Shown in pieces: positions 54,422 through 64,000 of a DNA stretch of 64,000 nt. This DNA comes from Diphasiastrum complanatum (lineage: Eukaryota; Streptophyta; Lycopodiopsida; Lycopodiales; Lycopodiaceae). The position numbers and the translations under genes are program-made. Within the stretch, counting starts at the first letter, position 1. Every line of letters starts with the position of its first letter. The notes below the pieces were generated by a model. It saw nothing but the letters and a program-made list of their open reading frames with translations, was not told where the DNA came from and ran no database searches. The stretch covers positions 56,703,512 through 56,767,511 of the forward strand of contig CM055099.1 of assembly GCA_029204225.1 (NCBI GenBank), written 5' to 3'.

Positions 54422-54879
54422 CTAACAATAAATGATAAATGCCTCATAAGACTTGTTTAAAAATTTAAGCCTTTTTGAAAGAAATTTTTTGAGACTTCTT
54501 CAAATAAAATCAATAAGCTTTTGGCCCATGACTTGCTAAAAAGCTTGTAGAATTTTTTTTTATAGGTTTAGTGTTAGGTTGAAAAAAACTTTTTTGCAAG
54601 CATTGAGGGAAAACGAACTTTCTTGCTAGTTATGACTTGCATATGAAGGTGAATTTAAATGGTGAGCATGCATGCAAGAAAAAGAGACGAACATGACCTT
54701 TTGTTACTTACTACTTGCACATATAGAGAGGTGAGAGGTGCATCTAAATGACCCAGTCTTTGCAATAAAGTCCTTATCAAAGTAGCAAAGCTTTTTGGGG
54801 CACATATCTCTATATTTTAAGACATTGACTTTAATGTTTACTTTTGAAACAACTACATTGAACAACTAAAACAAACATA
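54422..54879. other. No gene recognised
   Basis: AT-rich flank of LTR G copy 5. The final part grades into segment L. Confidence 0.4.
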
Positions 54880-55701
54880 TTAAGATTGCATTGCAAAAGT
54901 GCAATACAATGCCAACAAAATCAGAAAGTAATGTTGGTAATAAATGAAGGTAGGAAACTCTAATGAAATAGTAAGAGTACAGGCTACAGGATTGGGGTTG
55001 TTGTCAGCTTCACTCTCTTTACCAAAATAGAACACGAATTTGAAGGGAATGACACAAATGTAGGACACAATCCAAGTAAATATGGTGCTATCTTTAAGGA
55101 ATAACTTGAAATGCAAATAGAAAAGCAGCAAAGAAAAGGATAGAATACACTTGAATGATGTCATTATAGGTCAGCTCAGCATTCTTCAGCTACAATGACT
55201 TGGTAAATCCAGGATCAGCGACTGTGGGAAACATCGACTGTCTCAGGCTGCAAAAAATAGCAACTGATGGTACTGCGCAGTCTGTGTCCTACTGCCCAAC
55301 CCTTCATTTAAATTGATTTCTAAAATAAGTCTGCAAAACTGGATCGTATATCCTGAAGCTATATTATTGACCAGAGCAGTGACGATGATAGCATCAGAAC
55401 CTGCTCCATCACTGTGTTGGAATGGCTGATTCATTGATTGTACAAAAAAAAAGCTAGCACTCGCTAAGCAACACTACAAGGGTCAATTCGAGAATTCACA
55501 GGAGGCGTTATTGCACTATTTGCAGTGCGTAGATATAAGAAACTTTCTCATCATTATGCTTGCACAGTCAAGGCAGGGTAAGCAAAGGGCTCTTGGATTT
55601 TTGACGTTGACGCTGGATTTTGCAGATGTCGGTGAACATGTGTTTGGTGAAGCCTCATCAGACATCCCATCTTGTGAATGTGGCCAAGATTATTGCTAAT
55701 A

Positions 55702-55780
<79 letters not shown>

Positions 55781-55800
55781 TGACACAGAAGTAACTAACG
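54880..55800. repeat. Duplicated segment L, copy 2 (inverted)
   Basis: Reverse of 27470-28450 with several indels. It includes the open frame at 55511-55699 (plus strand; HYLQCVDIRNFLIIML, ends GQDYC) and the (GA)n tract at 55705-55778. Confidence 0.8.
55705..55778. repeat. (GA)n microsatellite in segment L copy 2
   Basis: About 74 bases of GA, nearly twice the length of the copy at 27499-27537. Confidence 0.97.
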
Positions 55801-55846
55801 GACAGATATAAGTGTCCACTTTGGACAGATATAAGTGTTCACTTTG
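55799..55846. repeat. 23-bp tandem pair
   Basis: GGACAGATATAAGTG plus TCCACTTT and then TTCACTTT, two units. It marks the junction of segment L with unit E. Confidence 0.85.
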
Positions 55847-56247
55847 GATGCTTCACTTATTCTAATAAGAAGTTTACAACTTGCCTTTAAGATTAAAAAC
55901 TTACAATTTTTATCTTTATGAATGAACACATCATTCATGATCTTATTGAAACCAAAAGATCCTATATTATGAAGATATTTTCATTTCCTTGACTTCATAA
56001 CTAATGTAAGCTTACAAGGAAAACATATTTTGTTATTTTTAAGGCATCACACTCAATTAGTATTGCCTTAATCCACCTTTGAGATACAAAAATCTCTTCA
56101 AAGGAAAATGGTTTTTCATAAGTTGACATGAGAGCATAAATGAAACTATTTTCATTTTGTGATTGCTCCTTATTCTTGATTGATTTCTCTTGGATAATAA
56201 CAATAAGTTTGAACTTGTCCAAAGTTCCAAGCAAAATACTTTCCAAG
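55841..56247 (-). repeat. Unit E copy 3, truncated by element B2
   Basis: Matches 62871-63276 in the same orientation, then stops at TTTCCAAG, where the B2 5' LTR begins. In the other copies the sequence continues GACATAAAATAAATCC. The remnant frame is open on the minus strand. Confidence 0.85.
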
Positions 56248-56938
56248 TGTGAAAAATTGCCTACATTGGCAAATCTAGCCATGTAGAATATTGTACATTT
56301 TGTCAATATTGTTTGTTGGTTACTTGAATGGCCAAAGTGCCACTTGTACATACACACCTAAATTAGGTTACCACGAGTCAAGAGGAGTGGTTGTGTCTAT
56401 CTGGTAGTGATTCCTACTTTGTAGGATCTAGACCATGATTTATGATGAGATTTGTACCTACCATGCACCTACCAAGCATGACTCTTGGATCTAGACTAGG
56501 GTTTTCACATTAGGGCAAGAAAGTGGAGTCTACTTCCTTATTACATGCTGGATTTTCACCTAACTTTGCAAAGGAAGTGTGTTTTACTATGTATTTCCAT
56601 TCTCCATAGTGAGAAGATAGAAACTTTTTGGAGCCTCAAGGAGAAACTCGAGTTTCCTCTCATTGTATGGTGATTACTCTATTTTTCCAATGAAACCCAG
56701 CTTTGGCACTTTGTAAACACTGTCTACAGGCCGTACTACAGCCTTATTTCCACACGTGTGGAGTTGGATTAGACTATTTGATCAATGCTTTGATTGTCTC
56801 TACTTGTTTCCTATCAAGCTGCTAAACTAGATCTTGTTTTCTGATGACTAGTTTTTGATAGATTGTTTAACAAGCATACAATCACCTTCTGGATCATTCA
56901 AAGATCCATTTATGGTCCTTAGTACTGTACTTTTCACA
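56248..56938 (+). repeat. 5' LTR of B2
   Basis: 691 bp; shares AAATTAGG (about 56361) with the B2 3' LTR, versus AAAGTAGG in B1. Confidence 0.95.
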
Positions 56939-56950
56939 TGGTATCAGAGC
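56939..56950 (+). promoter_or_regulatory. Primer binding site of B2
   Basis: TGGTATCAGAGC after the LTR. Confidence 0.94.
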
Positions 56951-57570
56951 CAAGTACAAGGCCATTGATCTGTGTTTGAATCTAATCCAGTTTTCGCAGG
57001 TTTTGGTGCAAAAAGCTAGTATTGGAAGGGCGAGCTGGTATCCAGGTTTTGGTGAGGGGATTTGATCCCAAACTTTTTCAGGATCAAAATCCGTACTGTT
57101 CACACGTGTGGGCATCTCTGAACCAGCATTTAATAACCCATATTCATTGGATCATAGAAAATTCATATGGTGTCAGTTTGATGTAATTTTTGGTGCAAAT
57201 CCTAGGATAAGCTACCAAGATCACTTGCCATTGATTAGTTTTGAATTTGTTTCATGAATACTAATTAATCTAGGCTGATTTCAGACCTTCTTAAAGTGGA
57301 AACCAGGTCTTGAAAGTACATCAAAGTGAATGAGAGAGATAGAGTCAGTTTTTTGTCCAAGAATAGCCAAGATTGGCAAGATTTGCTTGAGTGTAGTTTT
57401 CATCTCATCTTATCTTCATTCGAGCTTGTGAGGGAGTGATAGAACTGTGATTACAAATCCATCTGTTGGATTAGAAGTCAACATTTGAGTGAAACACTGC
57501 AAGTTTGAAACCTTTGTGAGTTTCAGGTCCAAACAAATCTATATCTTGTGTGTAGAATCTTGCTAGTAAG

Positions 57571-60500
57571 ATGAGATCAGTGGGAGCCTACCTTCTAGAA
57601 GCTAGTGAGAGGTTAAATTCTACCAATTATGCTATTTGGAAAGTGAGGATGGAGTCACTAATGGTGCTCCAGGATCTTTATGAGTTTCTAATAGATGATG
57701 AAGATGAACCTCTAGGTGCACAAGAATTAGTGAGATACAAGAAGAGGTCTAGGCTTGCACTTCACTATATTAAGATGAATGTAAGCAATGATCTTTTAAG
57801 GGAAGTATCATCATGTAAGAGTGCTAAAGAGGCTTGGGAATCTTTAAAATCTATCTATGAGTCTAGTAACACTACGAGGGTTCTCATGCTTAGGAACCAG
57901 ATTCTACAAAGCATGAAGAGGAGTGATGAGAATGCACAAGATTATGTGCTAAGAATCAAGTCTCTTAATAGGGAGTTAGCTTCCATTGGAGAGAAGATTC
58001 AAGATAGTGAGCTTGTTCAGATTGTCCTAAATGGTCTAGGGAGTGGCTTTACAAATTTGGTCCAAAGCTTTGCAATCCAAGACACTTTGCCTACTATAGA
58101 AAAGCTACACAGTGTATTAGTAGCTGAAGAGTGTAGGATGTTGCATACCAATGCAAGAATGAATGCTATTTCTCTGCAGGATGGTGATGAGAAAGCTAAT
58201 TTCTCATTTAAAAGCAAGAAGAAGACCAATGGCAAGAAGAAGCACTTCAAGGAGACCAAGGAGGAGGATGAGGCTTCAAGCTCAAAGGGCAAGATCAAAG
58301 ACAAGTCCAAGTACAAATGTTTTTTCTGTGGAAAGAAAGGACATTTTGCATCAGAATGTCTCAAGAAGAAGAAGGCACAAGAGAGCAAACAAAGCAACAT
58401 TGCACATCAGGAGGAAGAGGAGGATGAAGAGTCATCCTTGATGGTTTCCAACAAACCACCATCATCCAAGAGCAACACCAATGATTCTTGGTGGATTGAT
58501 AGTGGGGCAAGTTCCCACATGACATATCAAAAGGACATATTCTCCACCTTACTTTCTTACAATGACTTACATAGATCAATCTATACTGCAAGTAGTCAAG
58601 AATGTAAGATAAGTGGAATAGGAACAATTCCCTTGTATGTGGGATCATCCAAAAGGATGAATCTAGATAATGTTCTTTATGTTCCTAAGTTAACCAAGAA
58701 TTTGCTTAGTGTTGGCCAGCTAATGGATAATGGCCTAGATGTACAATTTAAGCATGAAGTTTGTTCCATCCTTAGAAATGATGAATGTATAGCCAAAGGC
58801 TTTAAGCAAGGTAGATTGTTTAAGCTTGATGCTAATATTGCAGTGGAGAGTGTTAACTTGGCAAAGGTGGAGCTATCAAAGGTGGAACTGTGGCACAAAA
58901 GGTTGGGCCACCCCAACTACAAAGCCATGGAATCTATGACTACAAAGGACTTGCAGTTGGACTCCCCAAGCATTTGTCAAAGTGTGGGAAGAGATGTGAA
59001 GCATGAAGCCTTTCAAAGGCTCACAAGCTACCCTTCTCAAGATCTACATCAAGATCAAACTCTCCTCTTGAACTCATCCATTCGGATGTTCATAGTTTTT
59101 CACATGAGTCTAATGGTGGTGCCAAGTACTATGTAATCTTCATTGATGACTATTCTAGATTTTGTTGGATGTACCTCTTGTCTAGTAAATCAATGGTGTT
59201 TGATTCTTTTGTAAAGTTCAAGACTTTGGTAGAAAATCAACTTAGTACCAAGATTAAGGTATTAAGGAGTGATAATGGAGGTGAATATGTCTCCAATAAG
59301 TTGATTGACTTTTGTATTTCTAATGGCATAAAGAGGGAGTTGTCATGTCCATACATCCCTCAACAAAATGGAGTGAGTGAGAGAAGAAATAGATCTTTTT
59401 GTGAGTGTGCTAAGGCCTTAAGTCTAGATTCTTCTCTATCCAAACCATTTTGGGGTGAAGCAATAACTTGTGCTAACTATTTGTGCAATAGATTGCCAAA
59501 CCAAGCCATTGGAGGAATCACACCATTTGAAGCTCTATTTGGAGAGAAGCCCAATCTCAAAGATCTCAAAGTTTTTGGATCCACTTGCTATGTACACCAA
59601 TCCTTGGATAAGAGAAGGAAGGATGATGCAACATCCATCAAAGGCATCTTTGTGGGATATGGTGAGAATAGCAAAGGTTATAGAGTCTTCAATCCCATCA
59701 CTAGCAAGGTGATAGTGAGTAGGGATGTTATTTTTGATGAAGGACATGCTTGTGATTTGGATGATAATGTTACTAATCATCTTGATCCCAAGGATCATGC
59801 TAGGATGGAGGAGGAGCTTCCAAGTGAAGAAGAACTTGAGGATCCACCTCAAGATGCAAGAACTCCAAGAACTCCAAGAAGATCTACAAGAGCAAGATCC
59901 GAGCCATTGAGGCTCACCTATGATGGTCAAGGTGATCAAAGGGAAGGCTCATCATCTTTCACATCTTACACCTTTCTTACTTCAATGTTAGATGAGCCAA
60001 CATGCTATGAAGATGCTTGTAAGTCTAAAAGTTGGATGGATGCTATGCAAGTAGAGTATGATGCTCTTATTGAGAATCATACTTGGGATCTTGTGGATCT
60101 TCCTCAAGGGAAGAAACCTCTTGATTGCAAGTGGGTGTTTAGATTGAAGTATAATCAAGATGGATCAATAAGCAAGCATAAAGCTAGGCTTGTTGCCAAA
60201 GGTTTTTTACAAACCAAAGGCATTGACTATGATGAGACTTTTGCTCCTGTGGCTAAGCTTGTTACTGTCAGGTTGATCATTAGTCTTGCTACAACCTTCA
60301 ATTGGGAGCTATTCCAACTTGACTTCACAAATGCATTCCTCAATGGTTATTTGGAGGAAGAGATCTACATGAGGCAACCCGAGGGCTTCATCAAGGCAAA
60401 GCATGAAGGAAAGGTGTGTTTTTTGAAGAAGAGCCTTTATGGGCTCAAGCAAGCACCTAGAGCATGGTACTCTAGACTAAACTCTTTTCTCATTTCCATA

Positions 60501-61529
60501 AATTTTGTAATGAGTGCCTATGATCCATCATTGTATATAAGTTTTCATGATGGCATGATCATTATTCTTGTTTTGTATGTAGATGACATTATCTTGAGTG
60601 GTAATGATCTAGATGGAATTAGAAATGTAAAAATTGCTTTAGCAAAAGAGTTTAAGATGGTAGATCTCGGCCTATTGAGCTTCACTCTTGGAATAGAGGT
60701 TATTAGAGGATGTGATTTTAGCTTCATTTGTCAATCTAAATATGCTACATCCATCCTAGATAGATTTGGAATGAAGAATTGTAAAGACATTGAGACACCA
60801 ATGGAGCAACATGTAAAAGCATCTATTGGTTGTGATGAAGCATCCTTTGAGGACATCACATTATATAGAAGGCTTATTGGCTCCTTGATCTATTTAACTA
60901 TAACTAAACCTGATCTTAGTTATAGTGTTGGAAACTTAAGCCAATTCATGCAAAGTCCTCTAGTTTCACATTGGAAGATGGCCAAAAGAGTTCTTAGATA
61001 CATTTCATTCACTAAGAATTTTGGTATTTTGTATAGAGGAACTAATCTTGGCTTAAGAGCCTATAGTGACTCAGATTTTGCAGGTGACAAAGTGGATAGA
61101 AGATCAACAAGTGCCTTTGCCACCTTTCTATGTGATGGAGTAGTATCATGGCTTTCCAAAAAGCAAGGTACCATCTCCCTATCTTCCACAGAATCCGAAT
61201 ACAAGGCCTTGACATCAACATGCAAGGAGGTCTTGTGGCTCAAAAGGCTATTGGTGGAGCTTCATGTCATGGAGGAGGAGATCCCTATCATCTATTGTGA
61301 CAACCAATCAGCCCAATCACTTGCAACTAATCCTACATTCCATGCAAGGAGCAAACACATCGAAATTGCTCATCATTTCGTGAGGGAAAAAGTGCAAGCT
61401 AAAGAGATCAAGCTCCAACACGTGCCATCATCAAGTTGCTTGGCTGATTTGTTTACTAAACCTTTACCTAAAGATTCATTTATGTCAAGCTTAGATCTTC
61501 AATTGGAGTTATTGATAAAAGCATTGTGA
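57571..61529 (+). pseudogene. Copia gag-pol polyprotein of B2, two frameshifts
   Basis: ATG at 57571 (MRSVGAYLLEASERL; Gly to Arg at residue 2 relative to B1/B3). Gag, zinc knuckle CFFCGKKGHFASEC and protease DSGASSHM are intact and there is no nonsense codon 34. One base is lost near 58949 (ACAAAGGACTTG versus ACAAAGGAGCTTG in B1), which breaks the frame before the integrase zinc motif. The correct frame carries on from there to 61480 with all catalytic motifs of integrase, RT (LYVDDIILSG) and RNase H. Two extra bases near 61482 (TTTATGTC versus TTTGTC) change the last residues and end the protein at 61529, before the polypurine tract. Otherwise it is about 99% like B1. Confidence 0.93.
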
Positions 61530-61555
61530 TCTCCAAGGCTAGATTTGAGGAGGAG

Positions 61556-62246
61556 TGTGAAAAATTGCCTACATTGGCAAATCTAGCCATGTAGAATATT
61601 GTACATTTTGTCAATATTGTTTGTTGGTTACTTGAATGGCCAAAGTGCCACTTGTACATACACACCTAAATTAGGTTACCACGAGTCAAGAGGAGTGGTT
61701 GTGTCTATCTGGTAGTGATTCCTACTTTGTAGGATCTAGACCATGATTTATGATGAGATTTGTACCTACCATGCACCTACCAAGCATGACTCTTGGATCT
61801 AGACTAGGGTTTTCACATTAGGGCAAGAAAGTGGAGTCTACTTCCTTATTACATGCTGGATTTTCACCTAACTTTGCAAAGGAAGTGTGTTTTACTATGT
61901 ATTTCCATTCTCCATAGTGAGAAGATAGAAACTTTTTGGAGCCTCAAGGAGAAACTCGAGTTTCCTCTCATTGTATGGTGATTACTCTATTTTTCCAATG
62001 AAACCCAGCTTTGGCACTTTGTAAACACTGTCTACAGGCCGTACTACAGCCTTATTTCCACACGTGTGGAGTTGGATTAGACTATTTGATCAATGCTTTG
62101 ATTGTCTCTACTTGTTTCCTATCAAGCTGCTAAACTAGATCTTGTTTTCTGATGACTAGTTTTTGATAGATTGTTTAACAAGCATACAATCACCTTCTGG
62201 ATCATTCAAAGATCCATTTATGGTCCTTAGTACTGTACTTTTCACA
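61556..62246 (+). repeat. 3' LTR of B2
   Basis: 691 bp, no difference from the B2 5' LTR found by eye. Confidence 0.95.
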
Positions 62247-62871
62247 AACTATTTAGCTTGATGGAAAGTGGTTGAGGGGGCACTGTTAAAATGGAAAAAT
62301 AATCCATCTTGACTCTAGGCTTGATACAAATATTGTACCATGCAAGTATGTTATTCATAAATGCAAAATGCCAAGTTTGGCCTAGATAGAACTCGAGCTA
62401 CATGGATATGTCATATCTAGAATGATGAGTACAACTTGCATATAATTTGTAGACATAGAATTAGCAAAATTGTGCTTGTAGAAACTCGTGGCAATTCACA
62501 TGCATTAATTGTAAGTGATCCAGAGTGACATGCAAGTCATGCACAAAGTGCAATGAACACATGCATGATGATTTGTACATTTTTAGTTAGAACTAGGACA
62601 CTTAAAAAAAGTTGATAGAGTTTCATGCATGAGAAGTGACAAATGTCACATAGACTCTAGATGTCGTTTAATGATGGATGGATGTGGTTCTACCTCGAGC
62701 TACCTCAAACTCCATATAATGTAGCTCTCCTCGTAATCAATGATGAAGAACCAAAGCTTTGTATCTATCTCATGCCATTTTGGATCCAAACAATTTTTGC
62801 TTGTTATCTCTCTATCTTTCTCTCTCTAACTCGTGTTGAGGCTAATGCTAATACACTGATATCTTGTACTT
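62247..62871 (+). mobile_element. Element H 3' end and LTR, copy 2
   Basis: Same sequence as 36856-37486, starting with AACTA, with about 1-2% substitutions and a few small indels (for example CCATATAATG versus CCATAAATATGTG). The LTR begins at 62284 and breaks at CTTGTACTT, where unit E starts. Confidence 0.8.
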
Positions 62872-64000
62872 TGGATGCTTCACTTATTCTCATAAGAAGT
62901 TTACAACTTGCCTTTAAGATTGAGAACTTACAATTTTCATCTTTATGAATGAACACATCATTCATGATCTTATTGAAACCAAAAGATCCTACATTATGAA
63001 GATATTTCCATTTCCTTGACTTCATAACTAATGTAAGCTTACAAGGAAAACATATTTTGCTATCTTTTAAGGCATCACACTCAACTAGTATTGCCTTAAT
63101 CCACCTTTGAGATACAAAATTCTCTTCAAAGCAAAATGGTTCTTCATGAGTTGACATGAGAGCATAAATGAAACTATGTTCATTTTGTGATTGCTCCTTA
63201 TTCTTGACTGATTGCTCTTGGATAATAACAATAAGTTTGAACTTGTCCAAAGTTACAAGCAAAATACTTTCCAAGGACATAAAATAAATCCAAGTTACTC
63301 TCATGAAAGTGACATCTATCTTTGCATCTTGAACCAAACAATGCACTTCCAAATGAAAAATTTCAAAAGATTTGACATGTGTTGTGATGCACTCTTGAAG
63401 ACAAATATTGCAAGTCCTTGTGAGACTCCAAGCCTCATTCACCTTTCCACAAAGGAAACACCTTTCCTTGGACTTGTCCTTCTTGTATTTGCATTTTGAA
63501 CTTGAAGCTCCATCCTTTGCACTTAGGATCCTTTCTTTCCTTCAATAGGATGCCACCTATTGATGCCATGTGAATAAAAACCTGTGATATGATTCTACAA
63601 ATGTAATTTGTGACTTTCAAGAGACTAGATTTGAACATCTTCAACAATCTAGAAGGATCTACAAAAGATCTAGCTCACAAACCTAAGAATCAATTTTCAC
63701 AGTAATGACTAGTCACTTGGAAACTTTGCTTTGATCACTAAGACAAAGGCACACAATCTTTGAATCAAATCACTAAAGAAATCAGATTCAATCTCCTATT
63801 TGACTCATAAAATACCAATGACTCTTTCTTTTGAAAGTTGAAATGGATATGAAAAAGATTTGACACCTAGATTTTTCTTTTTACTTGACTAGTTCTCTCA
63901 ACACATGAGATTCTTGAACAAAAGATGGGTTTTGTTTCAAACACATGAAAATCAAACTTAATCACTTCTTTTGGACTCACTCTTGACCCAAATAATCTCA
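62871..64000 (-). repeat. Unit E copy 2, running to the window end
   Basis: Reverse counterpart of 62-1273, so the window is bounded by an inverted repeat of about 1.1-1.2 kb. The minus-strand frame (63442 down to 62804) has EAWSLTRTCNICLQ, FCFEENFVSQRWIKA and ECDAL; the N-terminal part (63647-63435) has MASIGGILLKERKDP, with the first zinc knuckle deleted. Confidence 0.85.

Larger units (their letters stand above)
56248..62246 (+). mobile_element. Ty1/copia retrotransposon B2, with mismatched flanks
   Basis: LTRs 56248-56938 and 61556-62246, both 691 bp and identical as far as I can read. Primer site 56939-56950, gag-pol 57571-61529, polypurine tract 61542-61555. The five bases left are CCAAG (unit E), while right are AACTA (element H, the same as right of B1). 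There is thus no target duplication. Confidence 0.94.

Noticed and set aside
55580-55630. A 48-base intron (GTAAGC to TTTTGCAG) in the segment L frame
   Set aside because: Too short for a usual plant intron, and the frame reads through without it.

Overview
The window is plant nuclear DNA, AT-rich, and made almost entirely of transposable elements. I find no intact host gene, rRNA gene, tRNA gene or CRISPR array. The plant assignment rests on several Ty1/copia elements with the initiator-Met-tRNA type primer site TGGTATCAGAGC, Ty3/gypsy LTRs with a TGGCGCC...GCC-type primer site, and a CACTA (TNP2/DUF4218) transposase relic. Nested insertions and long (GA)n tracts suggest a large repeat-rich genome. 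The species cannot be told from this sequence.

Layout. 1-6.65 kb: decayed pieces, namely a copia-derived unit E with a chimeric gag/RT reading frame, a 5' LTR, primer site and leader related to family B (element D, minus strand), copia fragments F, and a gypsy-type LTR K. 6.97-13.64 kb: a gypsy LTR (family G) split by a young, apparently complete copia element A (minus strand; 653-bp LTRs, TSD CAAGA, one uninterrupted 1316-codon gag-pol). 13.7-26 kb: diverged solo LTRs, two unrecognised decayed coding regions, copia H 5' LTR with primer site, CACTA transposase, gypsy protease, and more G and K LTRs. 27.5-28.45 kb is repeated in inverted orientation at 54.88-55.8 kb.

30.86-36.86 kb: copia element B1 (plus; 691-bp LTRs, TSD AACTA; one nonsense codon), inserted just upstream of the 3' LTR of an H element. 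38.0-41.6 kb: B3, a B copy with a deletion and an inverted pol segment. 41.6-51.5 kb: gypsy element J (minus strand) with an integrase C-terminus and a long unrecognised coiled-coil frame, split by copia C (837/836-bp LTRs, TSD TCGCA; defective). 51.5-54.4 kb: a copia integrase fragment, then a G LTR with its primer site and leader tandem repeats. 56.25-62.25 kb: B2, a B copy whose two flanks do not match each other, followed by the same H sequence that follows B1, then unit E again in inverted orientation to the window end.

The copia open frames encode gag (zinc knuckle), aspartic protease, integrase, reverse transcriptase and RNase H on one polyprotein. Only A looks capable of autonomous movement; B1 is one nonsense codon away. 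The most unusual features are a recurring palindrome CACACGTGTG and its relatives placed in LTRs and leaders of several different copia families, the chimeric B2, the rearranged B3, and the J-borne coiled-coil frame with its own TATA-containing upstream region.
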